Assembly: GCA_021399435.1 (NCBI GenBank)
Contig: JAJTUP010000105.1
Location: 62,001 to 126,000, forward strand
Length of the DNA stretch: 64,000 bases
Direction of reading: 5' to 3'
Origin: Diaporthe sp. PMI_573
Lineage: Eukaryota; Ascomycota; Sordariomycetes; Diaporthales; Diaporthaceae
A program made the translations under genes and the position numbers. The notes beneath the pieces were generated by a model. It was given only the letters and a program-made list of their open reading frames with translations, had not been told where the DNA came from and did no database searches. This document shows positions 9,991-22,003 of this stretch, piece after piece. The stretch's first letter is position 1. Each line of letters opens with the position of its first letter.

Positions 9991-11103
9991 ATGGCGCCTA
10001 ACTTCGTTTCCCTGGGCATGGTCGTCCTCGATGAGCTTCGCTTCCCGCACGCACCGACTATGCATGACGTGACAGGGGGCTCCGGTGCCTTTAGCACCCT
10101 GGGTGCACGCTTGGTCGCCGGCAAGGAGCGATCACACGAGGTCGGATGTGTGATTATGGCTGGTGATGACTTTCCCGAGTCGAGCCTGGCCCAATTCAGG
10201 AGTTGGGGTATGGACTTGCTGGTGCCGAGAAAACTGGGGAGATTGTCTACCCGCGGATTGTTGGTATATGAGGACAAGCTGTTCGGGAGTGAGTCAGCTT
10301 TGCGTGTTTGAATTGCTTCTGTGAGTTGACTTGCCCCAGGGAAGACATTTCAGTACACAACAGAGCGGCTACAACCCACGCCGAGTGATCTGGCTGATCT
10401 GGCTTCATCATCTCTGCTGGGCTCTTCGGCTTTTCACCTCCTTGCGAGTCCGGATCTCGCCCGAGAGCAGATCCAACAGCTCCTCGGCCTCAGGCAAAGT
10501 AACGACATAGAAGCTCGTCCGCTTCTTGTCTGGGAGCCATTGCCAGGTTCCTGTAAATCAAACCTCAAGGGCGAGCATTTCGCCGCTGCGAAGCTGGTGG
10601 ACGTTTACTCGCCGAATCATTTGGAGTTTCTGGCTCTCTTCGGAGATTCCGAACCCTCATCTGGAGACGTAAGACTCGACCGGAGATCAGTAGAGAGGTA
10701 TGCTGAATCGCTGCTCGACTCTGGCGTTGGCCCAGATGGCAGAGGCGCTGTCATCGTCCGCGCTGGCGGGGATGGTTGCCTCGTTTCCTCAAATTCAATT
10801 CCCGAGCGCCATTACTGGCTTCCACCCTTTTACGACAACGACGACGCCGTCGTCGATGCAACTGGTGCCGGCAACACTTTCCTCGGGGCGCTTACCTTTG
10901 CCATCTCAGCCCGTAGATACAGCGTTGTCGAGGCTTCGGCTCTGGCTTCCGTGGCGGCCAGTTTCTCGCTTCAACAGATCGGGCTGCCCAGTCTTTCGTC
11001 GAGCTCGGAAAACGGAAGTCAAGAGTGTTGGAATGGAGATACATTCACCCGGCGATGCGGAGTGTATGAGCTCAAGATTGCGTTCGAACGCACCCTCAAT
11101 TAG
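9991..11103 (+). CDS. pfkB-family carbohydrate kinase, Mak32-like
   Basis: Exons 9991-10288 and 10340-11103 are joined by a 51-bp intron (GTGAGT...GCCCCAG) and give about 353 residues. The start is the ATG before APNFVSLGMVVLDEL; there is no upstream ATG in this frame. The N-terminal GGSGAFSTLGARL matches the substrate-binding GG motif of ribokinase-like enzymes, and VDATGAGNTFLGALTFA is the C-terminal pfkB signature. The usual catalytic Asp (GAGD) is Asn. From memory this is common in the fungal Mak32-like branch, so it need not mean inactivity. The substrate is unknown. It is divergent from a truncated NCS1 permease and directly followed by a CCCH-finger fragment on the same strand. Confidence 0.85.
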
Positions 11104-11135
11104 AGTTAATTACGACCTCGCAGTCAAGGACTCTT

Positions 11136-11704
11136 GTGACAGTAATTATCATTCACTCGTACTGCCGGCGTTGCAGACGATGCCACACCGCCTGCAAACG
11201 TATACTCGACGCTTACATCCCCGTTCCGACCTCAGAGTCCGAGAACCGCCTCAAACTCAGGTCCTCGATGCAGCGGCTCTGCAATTCGAAACATCTAACC
11301 GGGTCTTGTCCCAATCCACATTGCGAATACGACCACAACCCGCTCGAAGAAGACCTCATTCCCACTCTCGAGTGGCTCGCCAGGTCGTTGCCCTGCCCCC
11401 GACGCGACAAGTGCCGTAACGCGTCTTGCACGTCCGGCCACCTCTGCCAGAAGCATGACTGCAAGCACCGCGGCGGAAAGGGCTTCTGCAGATTCCCCCC
11501 AGCCTGCACTACGATGACCTTGGTGTTGATTGTTATGTATACGCTATATCGAACAGACAGTCCAACTCACAGCACGAGCGGTCTACCACGCCTTCACCGT
11601 CTGACCACGCGAACGAAAACGGAAATAGATATGACGACGCTGAACAAGAGGAGGAGGAGGACATTCCCAGCCCTAACGGCGGAATTGCAGTAGGCGCGTT
11701 GTGA
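11136..11704 (+). pseudogene. CCCH zinc-finger protein, C-terminal fragment with frameshift
   Basis: The coding part carries CCCH-like motifs typical of a fungal RNA-binding family: LCNSKHLTGSCPNPHCEYDH, then CPRRDKCRNASCTSGHLC and CKHRGGKGFCRFPP. At the C6 run (11495-11500) the frame changes. Reading on one frame over gives SLHYDDLGVDCYVYAIS, the expected family continuation, then an acidic tail ending at TGA 11702-11704. A seventh C would restore the frame, so this is either a one-base deletion or a sequencing error. The N-terminal domains are missing because the pfkB gene ends only 32 bp upstream. Family membership is from memory; the frameshift is seen directly. Confidence 0.7.
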
Positions 11705-12690
11705 GACCCTCGCATCAAACGCGCGCGGCAAGAACACAGTGGAATATATGTCCAAACAAGTCAGGCTCAGCCTGCATGTCGGATAATCTTTTTATTGGTT
11801 ATCGCTTGATCAAGATTCGACCATCTGAACCGACAAACATCCTGAAGAACACCTCTGTATGAAAATCAAGGTATCCTGAAAGGATATCTAAGTGCTTGTA
11901 ATCTTAAAAAGGGTGCTAGTTTGGCAGTTTACAGAAAGGAAAACAACGGTCCGCCAAAGACTTCCAGCACCTCTGCGTCAAGATCGACGACGTATGCCCA
12001 CTCGCAGAACAGCCCGTCGTTTGCGAATGATAGCTGGAGCTGAACCGGGACCTTTTCCTCGACCCAGGCCTGTGCGATAACTTCAACACGGCGGAGACGT
12101 AGTTCCGAGCCTTAACCTGCGCATCATTTATAACTATGTGTTGGGCTATACATAAGCTTCTTGCGGGTCTAGAAGAATAGCACTGTACTTGTATACCATT
12201 CTGTACATTCTCCCAGCAGAAGCACCGCACCTAGGAGAAGTACTATGCGTGGTCGAAGCAGCAACATATGCAGTTAAGGTCCGCACGCAGGATCTGCAGC
12301 AGCCCCGTTATCATTGTTCTTGTGAGCATCATGTAGCGTTTTGTGGTGTCGAAGAAGTTTCCGAGACACAATGCAGTAGCCAACCTAGCAACCTTCAAAT
12401 TGCTTATCCCTTCATGCTCAAATAATGGTCCGACTGGGGGCGACGGCGCAGGGCAATTGTGGTTGCAGCGGAAAAACGCACTCTGGGGCTGGGAATGTAA
12501 CGGAAAATGGGCTCTGATTGGCTGCAGTCGTTAGTGCGGGTGCTTAATCAGTGGCACTCTGTGCACCGTCCGATTACCTCTGCGAATTTCCGTCCTCTTT
12601 TTTTTTTTTTGGATTGTTGTTTTGCGGGGACGTCAAATTTTATGACCTTCTTCCATCTTCTTCGGACCATCGTATGCCCCGGTTCCAGTT
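11705..12690. other. Spacer and sirtuin promoter region, no gene seen
   Basis: Only short chance frames. A poly(T) run at 12600-12611 lies about 80 bp before the sirtuin start codon and may be part of its promoter. Confidence 0.45.
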
Positions 12691-15422
12691 ATGGAGCGCA
12701 CGAATACTTCTCGCCGCTCAAAGCCGCAAGTTTGTGAGGAAATTCAAGTCAGTACTGATGGTGCCTCTGGTCTCAAGAGGGCGAGGGTCGCAGAAAAGAG
12801 CCCGGAGACCGTCGGTAAGGGTGCACCATCTTCTAAGAGGAGGACGGTCACAGAACATAAGTTGGAGAACGTCGAAAAGCATTTACCGGCCATTCTTCAG
12901 GGCAAGAAGAAGATAGTTGTGATTGTGGGAGCTGGCATCTCCACCTCCGCAGGAAGTAAGTCTCTGCTTGTATGCTCACGCTTCCCTGACTTTCTAACTA
13001 ATTTGCAGTACCTGATTTCCGATCCAAGGACGGCTTATTTAGAACTCTCAAAAAGGGCGGCGGCGGTAGACATCTTTTCGATGCTTCGGTATACAATGAC
13101 CCACAAACGACACGAGAATTCCATGAAATGGTTCGAAAGATGTCACAGTTGGTAAAACAGGTTAAGCCAACTCCATTCCACGACATGGTAGCAGAGCTTG
13201 CGCGAGAGGGCCGGTTGTTACGACTTTACACCCAAAATATAGACGGCCTTGAAACAAGGCTAGAATTCTTAGCGACAAACTTACCGCTCGAACCAAAATC
13301 ACCTTGGCCGGTGACAATACCTCTCCATGGTGGGCTGGACCAAATACGATGTACCATATGCAGCCACATTGACGTCCTCAACGCCCTAATTTTTCAAGGA
13401 TCCGATCGACCGTCATGCCCAAAGTGCGAAGAAACTGAAAAAAATCGCAGACAAGAAGGGAAGAGGAGCCGTGGAATCGGATATCTCAGGCCCCGAATGG
13501 TCCTATACGATGAGGATAACCCGGATGCAGATGCCATTGGCAAGGTTTCGAAGGCTGACCTGGCTCGCATCCCCGATGCCGTGATTGTGGCTGGTACAAG
13601 TCTCCAAGTGCCGGGCACAATAAGGATTGCCAAGGAAATGTGCAAAGCAACGCGTTCGATTGACGGAATCACAGTTTGGCTCAACAAGGAACCTCCGCCT
13701 AGTGCCTTGCGTGACTTGTGGGACCTCGAGTTGCTTTGCGAATGCGACGACAGCGTTGCCCCATTGGATCTTCCCATGCAATTCACAAGTCAGGACAAAG
13801 ATTCTGAGTTAAACAGACACGCGCCAAGAGAAATGTCGCCAGTCTCAATGCGATCCATTCGTGCGCCGGCCGAACAAAGAAGCGATTCCACCCTTGTCGT
13901 GGGCAACAGTATTGAAGTCGCTCCAGATCGTGGTGATCAGCTCGCCTCGCCTGATGCCCCTGATCAGACAGTCGTTACAGCCACTGAGGACGACGCCACA
14001 TATCGTCCACCAGGCGGTACAGAACATCTTGAGACATCGCCCAATGAAGGGTTTCCTGTGTTGGCCAACAATGCAGAGGCGAATACGCCCAAAATCGTCC
14101 GTGCTAGAAGAGGTGGGCGTCGCGGCCGTCCAAGAGGTTGTCAACAACTAGTCCCATTGACAACAGATATTGCTGCACGCAGTGATTCTGTTTCTACAAC
14201 AACAGATCGTCGTCGGAAAAGACTTAGTAAAGATGAGGGGGAGGCGGAAACGCCTGCCAAGCGCACGCGGGGGAGAAGTGTTGTTACACCATGGCTACCC
14301 TTCCGGCCAGAAGATCTCGACAGATTGGTTAGCACAGGCGAAGACTCCCAGTTGACTGACGACGTGGTCAACACTTTGATGCGATATATTGTTGCTTGCA
14401 GGCCGAACTTGAGGACCATACCCAGCAGTGACCGGTACACTGATTGCTTAGGCGACAATGTCCTGCGATGCGACAATGCAACGGTTTTCGTTCTTCCGGT
14501 TGATGTTGATGGGCATGGGCATGGGGCATGCCTCACCATTCGTGTGGATCAGCGCGAGGCTACCCTTATCGACCCACTAAACGGCCAAGAAAGGACAATT
14601 GAGATGTGCGAGGAGCTGGCTTCCCGCTTTGTCCGTCATTGCCTGCCGGAGCCTTTCAACAATTGGGATGAGGAGTGGAAGACTGCGCAACCAGATCCCT
14701 GCACGCATACATGCGAGCTTGGTGACTCTCGCCTATACAGTCTCTGGGCTGCCATGCATAAAGCCGCCGAAATGGAGGTGCCGTCATCATTCGACAGCCG
14801 GCTTCTGCGATCCTGGTTGTACGCCCTCTGCACAAACATCAATCACATCGCTGGCGCTGCCTCTGTACCTGGTCCTGCATTGTGCCTCAGCGGTACCACT
14901 CAAGTCGTGTCTGGTACAGCCAGCAAAGACCGGGAAAATCTGAAAAAACTGTCGGATGTGTTTGAGCATCAATGGAGCGAGTATTTGAAGAGAGACGCCG
15001 AGGAAGCTAAAACTCATTTCCCGATTGCCGGCACTCTTGGACCTCTGCAGCAGTTGAAGCAAGAGAAGGAGATTGTGGAGCGCCGCGTGAAGGATTGCAT
15101 CTCTCAACTAAGCCGGTCACAGAGATTTGCAAAGAGTATCGTAACTCTCAATCAGGCCCTCCGTGTCACAGACCGCAAATACTCAGGAATATTGGACAAA
15201 CTGGACCAGGCTGATACCACCCTGACGAAGGAGACCAAGTCCCTGCTGCCAGACGCCACAGATCAACTTGAGCTTGATAGCATCATACAGCGGTGCCTGG
15301 AACTCATCGGCTCCCACCGGGACGAACTCAAGCTTTTCGCGCAGTTGGAAAAGGCTCTAGATGGAGCCGACGCGCACGCCGTCGAGGATTACATGAGAGA
15401 ATCGATAGAGGAGCTGTCCTGA
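12691..15422 (+). CDS. Hst3/Hst4-like sirtuin fused to AT-hook and Ulp1/C48-like region
   Basis: Exons 12691-12955 and 13009-15422, with a 53-bp intron (GTAAGT, CTAACTAA branch, GCAG), give 892 residues. The intron splits the NAD-binding motif, which is complete after splicing (GAGISTSAG followed by IPDFRS). Other SIR2 marks are TQNIDGLE, the catalytic His in IPLHGG (about 195), zinc Cys pairs at about 203/206 and 225/228, and VAGTSLQVPG. LRPRMVLYDEDNPDADAIG resembles the nuclear H3K56 deacetylases Hst3/Hst4. After a disordered linker comes an AT-hook (GGRRGRPRG, about 459). From about 520 to 670 a region resembles Ulp1/C48 SUMO proteases: an opening like WLxDxVIN, GHGHGACLTI for the His strand and LIDPLNG for the Asp. 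The Cys position appears as GDSR instead of DCG, so protease activity is doubtful. A coiled coil ends the protein. The SIR2 call is firm; the C48-like call is by eye. Confidence 0.85.
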
Positions 15423-16587
15423 TCATCCCATCCTGACAGCACTCTTTTAGCGGTTTGTGCACAGGTTGTCCTAGAAGGTTGGTGGCGGAAGCTCTGGGTA
15501 AGATAGTCCCTGGGTACATAGGTTGATGTATGTATCCGCTTGCACTCTACACAGAGGTGCAGCTAGCGAGTCAGCGGCTTTTCTTTTTACGTCTTGGCGT
15601 TGGGTCTGGGTCGCGTCTTGGGGAATGACGGCTTCTCAGAACGAACTTGGAGCTCGAAAGAGGCGGAACGTTCTGTCACAGCGCAATGCGCAGTCTTCCA
15701 CAATTGGCAGCTGGATAGTCGTCTCAAATATTTGGACTTTTGAACCTTAGCGTGGACTTTGGTCGATTGTCATAGATCCGCTATGGCGAATCTCATTTAC
15801 CTAGAAGCAGATGCCCTTTCCCTGATCAAAAGCTACCGGCTCAGATTTAGCCCATGCACCGAAGTGTGTACTTCGTCTTGATTGCAATAGCTAAATTCCT
15901 CTAAATGGTTTGCAGCTTAAGATTAGTATAGGGAGAGCACTAAAGCGTGACAGGAATTCTACCCAATGAGCAAGTTCAACCCGACTTGCGATCAGTGGTG
16001 TCGCGTCTTCCGACGACTTCGAAGAGTGGAAGGGGAAGATCACAGACTATATTAGCCAAGTCCCCGATTACCCTCTGCTGCTTTGGCAAAGGCTCGCGAT
16101 GCGGCCCCGGAATATCCTTTCCGGGGAATACGGGAAGTCGAGGCGCCCAAGGTCTTATCTGTAACAGCCCGTTCTGGCTTAGTCGACTTTTTGGCAAAAG
16201 CACCTTGCAGAATTCAATACGAGGTCAAAATTTGGCAACGGTGAAGGTACGTAACAGCCACAGGTGTTCCAAGATGATCAGATTCCCCAGGGCTAGGATC
16301 TTGTTGGGACGCTAATGAGCTCTCAGTAGGTGAACTGTGTCTCAGAAGTACAGCTCCGCATGCTTGTCACTGATGCTGACATCACCTCACGGAGATCGAT
16401 TTGAGACACGCAAAACTTTGTATTCTTTTCCTGTAAACAGGGGGACGTGATTACAAGATCTTCCAAATCAAGCAAAGTCTTGCTGTAACGTTACAGCGTT
16501 TCATTCCTTAATCTCTGATTTTGATTGATTTTAAGGAAGGGTTCGGAAGGGTGGAACCTTTTTAACAAGATGTTCAAATCCTGTAAT
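15423..16587. other. Spacer with one possible gene relic
   Basis: No complete gene. A 64-codon frame at 15970-16164 (+) reads SSDDFEEWKGKITDYISQVP and then DYPLLLWQRLAMRPRNIL, which looks protein-like. It lacks a start codon and ends at TAA, so it may be a relic of an unidentified gene. Nothing else is supported. Confidence 0.35.
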
Positions 16588-16606
16588 ACACACACACACA
16601 CACACA
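16588..16606. repeat. (CA)n tract, 3' tail of LINE copy 1
   Basis: About nine CA units. On the element's strand this is a (TG)n tail right after AATAAAT. The LINE copy at 61847 ends in the same type of tail, so the tract belongs to the element and is not a random microsatellite. Confidence 0.8.
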
Positions 16607-16917
16607 ATTTATTGACGCCCGGCGGCGGCTTGCGCCGAAAGGGCAACTATTACTAATCTGCAAATACATGTCCTAAAATGAATCCCGACCTCCTTAAGCC
16701 CATATGCAATCTGTTCCTAGCTTATAGCTTGTCTCAATGTACCATGTCTCTGCGAATTCTCGTGGGTTAGTGGTGTTAGTAGGCCAACTTGAAGGCGATT
16801 CTCCAAGTGTTCAGTGTCCTATCTTCGGCGACTGAAGCGGTGCCTGCTGTATATGACACGAGGTGATTAAGGTTTGTCGGATTAGTGGTGATGGGATGGA
16901 GGTGTTCCTCCTTGTGA

Positions 16918-19900
16918 TCAGTCTGCGTCGAGTCGCCCCGTGGCAATAGCGAACCGTATCGTTGCGCGGACGGCATCCATATTTGGAGTCCAATTTGTAC
17001 CATCTGACGGTGCTTTCCCTCCTAAGAAGAAGGAGATGTTACTTCTGTGGGTATCTGTACACTGGAGCATCTGCGTTCGGTGTATCGTCCAACGCCTGCA
17101 CCGAAAGAGGAAATGTTCCACGGTCTCTCTCGCTTGTCCGCATGCGCACTGGTCTGACGATGCTGCTTCGATATGGTACAGATATGCGTTCAATCTTGCC
17201 ATACCCGTCCTGAGCTGCGCGAGTATACTAGCTTCTTTCCAGGAGAGCCTGTCATACAGACGTCGCGTGTGTTTGCCTGGTAACGCTGTGTCGACTTTCT
17301 TGGAATGCTTGCCAACCTTATCTGGCAGACTTCTGGTGGTGCCTCGCTTGGCGCGTGCCACGTTGAGCGTCGTCGATCTTACTCTGGGGAGTTGTGTCTG
17401 TGGCTCTGTGCCCTGTCGCGTGGCTTCCTTGGCTTTTTGTTTGGCGCGTATCCAGAGCTCGTCATCTTCACCCGACGGTAGCCATACTACCGTGATCACG
17501 TTGTTTTCTCTTCTGAGCTTTCTGATGGATTTGTAAATGCTGCAGACATGTTCCTGTCCAGACTGTTGTCTTGGGTTCCTGAGCGTGAGCACTGCTGCTT
17601 TGTTTCTCGTCAGAAGCGTGATACTGCGGTATCTGCGCTGCGGTAGTCGTTCAAGGGCGTATGCCATTGCTGCTAGTTCGCCGACGTATGGGTTCTGTTC
17701 TGTCCTTGGGCCTAGAGTGGAGGAGAAACTCTCAGCTGTGGGGACATCTCCGACGTGTTTGCGTGTCTCGATTGCTCCGCCCAATCCAACCACACCATTC
17801 CGTGCCGAACTGCCTACGGCGATATGTGCTGCCCGGCGTGGGTTTGGCGGCTTTGGTGCTGCCTTGTCGGTAACCGCTTGCAACCTCTTCTCCCACGGCG
17901 GCAGAGTGAACGGATTGATAGTTTCCATCTCCTCCATCTCTATCTCTTTGAGTGCGTCTGCCACCTGATATAGTGGCGAGCGGTGTCGCTTTCTGAATTT
18001 TCTCATTCGAGACGTGTTCCTGCGAAGTGGGTTGGTCTCGGGCAGGGTGTGGATGTCTGTCCACAGCTTGACTGCCCGTCTCCAGAAGCGGTCTCGTGCG
18101 GGGGCGATGTGAGCCTCCGCCTCGGCGACGCTCGTTGCCACCGAGAGAAACGTTCCCACGATTGCTTGCGCCCCTACTCTTTGGACCCTGTTGATGGGTC
18201 CCATGAGCCTATCCTTGAAATTGTGCATCCAGACGTTGGAGGCGTAGTCTACCACCGGGGCAACTGTCGATGTGAACAGCTGTCGCGCCGTTGCTGGGGA
18301 CAGTCCTCTGAGCCGCCTGAGCTCCATTGCTGCTCCCAGGCCCTTAGAGGCTGCCCTCGCGATGTGTTCCTTGTACTTGAGCTTGGTGTCCATGATCATG
18401 CCGAGGATCTTAACGTGCTCTTTAGGTTGTACAACTTGTCCCTTGATGGTAAATGGCTGAGAGTCCGTCTTGTACGACTTGCGGGTGAAGTGTATGATTG
18501 CTGTCTTCTCCGCCTCGAACGTCGCACCGCTTCTTCTCTCCCAGTCTAGGGCGTCTTTGATGATGGATTCGATGCCTTCCCGGTTGCTTTGTGCCGTGGC
18601 TCCTGCGACCCACGCCGTGAAGTCATCAATGAATGCTATCGCTCCCCTATTACTGTCGATTCGCCGCTGTACCAAGTCGGCATTGAAGAAGAGGAACAGA
18701 ATCGGGGACAGGGGAGAGCCCTGAGGCAGACCAGCCTGTGGTAAGCTTTGGACCTCGGAGGATTGTCCGTTAACTTGGATCGTTGCTGTACGCTCCGAGC
18801 AGAATGCCTCTATCCATCGGAGCAGTCCCTCTGGGATGCCTCGCGCCCTCATCCGCTGAAGAAGTCTTTCCTTGCAGACTCCGTTGTAGGCCCCTTTGAC
18901 ATCAAAACTGATCAGGCTGACTATCTTTCGACCTCGCCAGGCAGTATAGATCTGTTCTTGGAGCAGCACGAGCGCTTGTTCCGCAGACCGCTGTTTACGG
19001 GCCCCGAAGTGGTTAGTCGGGAGGAGCCCATACGTCTCGACCGCGTGAGAGATCCTTTCCGCGACTACCGATTCTAGCACTTTGCCGAGCGTTGCTAGAA
19101 GCGAGATTGGTCTCCAGGCTTTAGCCACTGTATAATCCTCTTTGCCAGGCTTCTTAAGTGGTATGATCTTGGCGTGTCGCCACTGGGCGGGCAGCGTCTC
19201 CTCTGCTAGAGATGCTCGAAATAATGCGAGGACATGGTGTTTGACCACTGGCCACGTCTCTTTCCAGACTACCGCAGGCAGGCCGTCCTCGCCGGGCGCC
19301 TTCCAGGATTTTGCGGCGAACAGTTGTCGTTCCACCTCTTCCATGGTGATAGGAGGCAGCGCTAGGGGGGCTCTTTGCGGCCTGGGGCCTTCCTCTTCAA
19401 TCCTCTCTGGCAAGGGAGGGAAGAAGTTGGTTAGAAGTTCTTCTGCCTGTTCCTTGTTGTCGGCGGTGACTGTTCCGTCCGCTTTGACGAGCTGTGGTAT
19501 TTTTCCAAATGCTGTATCGTCGCCGGACTTCAGGTACTTGGCAGCCCTCCAGATATTTCCGTTGTCTGCGAGGAACTCGTCCCAGTGCTTCTTCTTTTGT
19601 TGTCGGATAGCGTCGTGATACTGCTTCGCAGCCCCTTTCGCCGTTTCTCCCAAGCCTAGTGCAAGTCGCCCCGCTCGTCGTTCGGCACGGGCGCGATTTC
19701 TCCAGTATGTGTATATTCGGCGCAATTGCGTCAGGTCGGTTGTCCACCATCGCTTGGCGTATGGTGATGGTCTGGCTTTTGGTGTCAAGGCGTTTACCGC
19801 CTCTAGAACCACTGACATCAGTCTATCGGTCTGCTCCTGAACTGTGCCACTAGACGGGGTTGCGCCCAATTCCGCTGCAATCCTGGTGTTTATTTTCTTC

Positions 19901-20673
19901 CAGGGTGCATTCTTGAGCAGGAGCCGGTCTTGCTGCTTCGGTACCGGGACCAAGGTGTCAAAGACTGTCTCGATTGTGCGGTGATCTGATCCGTGTTCCG
20001 CTCCGTGGACCGCACATTTTACTACCGAGTCTGCTAGCTCAGCAGAAGCTAGTACCAGGTCGATGGTCGTGTCGTAACCTCCACCGTGCCATGTCTTCGT
20101 GCCCCGTGGCAGCAGACTGTTCAAGGCCAGCTCGTCCATGAGGTCGATGATTCGATCCGCTTCGCCCTGCCTTACCAACGACACGTCGTCTCCTCCCCAC
20201 ATTTGGTCGTGCCGGTTGAAGTCCCCTGAAATTACCACGTCCACTGCCATGCCTGCGTTCCGCCTCACATCCATGACTATTTTGCGTAGGTTGTCGCACG
20301 TGCCCCGCAGGGCCTGGGAATCCTCCCTTGGTACATAGACCGACACCACCAAGACCCGTCGACCAGGGAGCCTGAGGATCGCTGCTGTCATGTCCGGGGA
20401 TGGTATCGGCACTTGTTCCGCCTCCACGTACTTATTCACCCAGAGCATACTCCGAATAGCCCATCTACCTTCCCTCCAAGTCGACGGGACCATCTTGATC
20501 CATCTGTGATGCCACATAGGGGTAGTCACGAGTCGACCCTGAATCCTTCGTGCTTGAGGTTCCTGGATGGCTAGCACTGTTGCGTCCTGGATGTCCTTGT
20601 CGTTCATCAAGCTGTCGTGCACTACACCCTGCTTCCTTACATTAAGCTGGATTAGCCGTAGTGTCCTATTCAT
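16918..20673 (-). CDS. LINE ORF2: endonuclease, reverse transcriptase, RNase H-like, zinc finger
   Basis: 1251 residues from the ATG at 20673, which overlaps the ORF1 stop as ATGAATAG. The N-terminal EEP endonuclease has [26 protein letters not shown] (about 149) and GSDHRTIE (about 228). The reverse transcriptase has [31 protein letters not shown] and the catalytic FIDD (about 681). An RNase H-like fold follows near 950-1090: the Glu is kept ([11 protein letters not shown]), but the first Asp (VGSS for TDGS) and the third (TRNKA for SDNQA) are lost. The end is a CCHC finger, [17 protein letters not shown] (about 1174). The frame is intact, so the copy may be competent. Confidence 0.95.
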   Translation of the reverse strand: MNRTLRLIQLNVRKQGVVHDSLMNDKDIQDATVLAIQEPQARRIQGRLVTTPMWHHRWIKMVPSTWREGRWAIRSMLWVNKYVEAEQVPIPSPDMTAAILRLPGRRVLVVSVYVPREDSQALRGTCDNLRKIVMDVRRNAGMAVDVVISGDFNRHDQMWGGDDVSLVRQGEADRIIDLMDELALNSLLPRGTKTWHGGGYDTTIDLVLASAELADSVVKCAVHGAEHGSDHRTIETVFDTLVPVPKQQDRLLLKNAPWKKINTRIAAELGATPSSGTVQEQTDRLMSVVLEAVNALTPKARPSPYAKRWWTTDLTQLRRIYTYWRNRARAERRAGRLALGLGETAKGAAKQYHDAIRQQKKKHWDEFLADNGNIWRAAKYLKSGDDTAFGKIPQLVKADGTVTADNKEQAEELLTNFFPPLPERIEEEGPRPQRAPLALPPITMEEVERQLFAAKSWKAPGEDGLPAVVWKETWPVVKHHVLALFRASLAEETLPAQWRHAKIIPLKKPGKEDYTVAKAWRPISLLATLGKVLESVVAERISHAVETYGLLPTNHFGARKQRSAEQALVLLQEQIYTAWRGRKIVSLISFDVKGAYNGVCKERLLQRMRARGIPEGLLRWIEAFCSERTATIQVNGQSSEVQSLPQAGLPQGSPLSPILFLFFNADLVQRRIDSNRGAIAFIDDFTAWVAGATAQSNREGIESIIKDALDWERRSGATFEAEKTAIIHFTRKSYKTDSQPFTIKGQVVQPKEHVKILGMIMDTKLKYKEHIARAASKGLGAAMELRRLRGLSPATARQLFTSTVAPVVDYASNVWMHNFKDRLMGPINRVQRVGAQAIVGTFLSVATSVAEAEAHIAPARDRFWRRAVKLWTDIHTLPETNPLRRNTSRMRKFRKRHRSPLYQVADALKEIEMEEMETINPFTLPPWEKRLQAVTDKAAPKPPNPRRAAHIAVGSSARNGVVGLGGAIETRKHVGDVPTAESFSSTLGPRTEQNPYVGELAAMAYALERLPQRRYRSITLLTRNKAAVLTLRNPRQQSGQEHVCSIYKSIRKLRRENNVITVVWLPSGEDDELWIRAKQKAKEATRQGTEPQTQLPRVRSTTLNVARAKRGTTRSLPDKVGKHSKKVDTALPGKHTRRLYDRLSWKEASILAQLRTGMARLNAYLYHIEAASSDQCACGQARETVEHFLFRCRRWTIHRTQMLQCTDTHRSNISFFLGGKAPSDGTNWTPNMDAVRATIRFAIATGRLDAD

Positions 20674-22003
20674 GTCGGGACGGATAGAGCTTCCGGCAGT
20701 TTCTGCTGAACGATTCGTGAGGGCCGGCGCATAGGACGCATTTGGCAATCACTTCACCACAATCGCCGTGGCGGTGGCCCTCCTTGGCGCATCTCGCACA
20801 CACCTGAGGGTTCCTGCACTGGAAAGCTTTATGCCCGATCTGCTGGCAGTTGTAGCATTGTTCAGGTCGCATCCGACGCTCGAACACCCCCGTACATCCA
20901 GATTCACCTCCGGCGTAGAAGAAGCCCTCGTTCAGGAGCCTTCTGGAGTCAGTGGTTTTGGTGACATACACCACCATGGATCCATACGCTTTTGCGCTGT
21001 CTTTTCGACTCAACCACGCCACCTTGGCGATCTGTATGTCGTTCTCACGGCCCAGAGCTTCAGTGGCCCCAGGGAGGACCTTGTCTTCGTAGTCAAGGAC
21101 GGCCGTGCGGTTGACATTGTCGACTTTGACTGGGTACAGCTGGTCTCGAAGGACTCTCGCACCTGGCGCCTTCTTAGCTTCAATAATATCTTTGATTTTC
21201 TTTACTTCTTCTTCGTTCCTGCCCATGATCCTAAGGCGGTTGGCATTTCTTCCATCTTTCGTCACCGCAACACAACGCCAACCCGGCTGGTCGCCAGGTG
21301 CTCGCATTTCATTTTCGATAAGCTTGCGAAGTGCCACTGGTGTGGCTTCTCCAGTGTGTTCCTCTGGTACCCTGGACACATCCACCGTGCAGAACACTGG
21401 TTCTGGCGTTGCCGCCCGACCTGTGGAGGAGGCCGGGGTGGGAATGCTAACCGGAGGGGTGCGTCGAGCGACGTCTGCATACGCTGGTCGAACCGATGGG
21501 GCTCCTTGAGCTCCCGCCATAGCGTGTAGCTGGAGCCTGGTGTTCTCGAGCTCGCCGCGAGCTTGCGTAAGCTCCTCTCGCGCTTGCGATAGTTCTTGGG
21601 CCAACTGGGCCGTCATTTTGGCGACTTCCTTTGTCATCTGATCCCTAAGTTTTCTGAACTCTAGCTGAAATTCTGCCTTCATGATGTCCAATTTCTTATT
21701 GAAGTCACCGTCCACGGGTTGTTCTGGGCCGCGGCTCGCCTCGCTCGCGTCGTCGGCAGCTGCAGCCCGAATTGTGAGGTTTTCGTCGTTTCTCAGCACC
21801 CTATGACTGCCGTTTTCCTCTTCCCAATCCATATCGTCTTCCTGTCGCATCGCCTCCATCGCCTTCGCCGTTTTCACCCTCTTGCGCTGGGGGCGGCGAT
21901 GCCCCGCTCCCGGAGTTTCGGAACCGCCTCCCATGACGTCGATGACGTCTGAAGCGCCGCGCGCCGCACCAGACATCTGCCACAAGCCTAAATTCTCCGC
22001 CAT
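20666..22003 (-). CDS. LINE ORF1: gag-like nucleic-acid-binding protein
   Basis: 445 residues. The N-terminus is acidic and low-complexity, followed by a coiled coil with heptad-like [20 protein letters not shown] (about 150-170). A conserved gag-like middle comes next, then three C-terminal zinc knuckles ([28 protein letters not shown] and a CxxC...H...C variant ending NC). It presumably coats the element RNA. The stop codon overlaps the ORF2 start. The translation is identical to ORF1 at 28669-30006. Confidence 0.93.
   Translation of the reverse strand: MAENLGLWQMSGAARGASDVIDVMGGGSETPGAGHRRPQRKRVKTAKAMEAMRQEDDMDWEEENGSHRVLRNDENLTIRAAAADDASEASRGPEQPVDGDFNKKLDIMKAEFQLEFRKLRDQMTKEVAKMTAQLAQELSQAREELTQARGELENTRLQLHAMAGAQGAPSVRPAYADVARRTPPVSIPTPASSTGRAATPEPVFCTVDVSRVPEEHTGEATPVALRKLIENEMRAPGDQPGWRCVAVTKDGRNANRLRIMGRNEEEVKKIKDIIEAKKAPGARVLRDQLYPVKVDNVNRTAVLDYEDKVLPGATEALGRENDIQIAKVAWLSRKDSAKAYGSMVVYVTKTTDSRRLLNEGFFYAGGESGCTGVFERRMRPEQCYNCQQIGHKAFQCRNPQVCARCAKEGHRHGDCGEVIAKCVLCAGPHESFSRNCRKLYPSRHE

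Noticed and set aside
13394..13786. 130-codon minus-strand frame inside the sirtuin
   Set aside because: Shadow of the SIR2 coding sequence; no independent signal.
16560..16590. tRNA-like GTTCAAATCC near the LINE 3' flank
   Set aside because: No acceptor, D or anticodon stem can be formed around it.
16588..16606. (CA)n tract as an ordinary microsatellite or telomere-like repeat
   Set aside because: The same tract sits at the same position of a second LINE copy (61847), so it is the element's tail.
20768..21529. 253-codon plus-strand frame opposite LINE ORF1
   Set aside because: It is the reverse-strand shadow of ORF1; the same frame appears opposite ORF1 in copy 2, and it has no domain.
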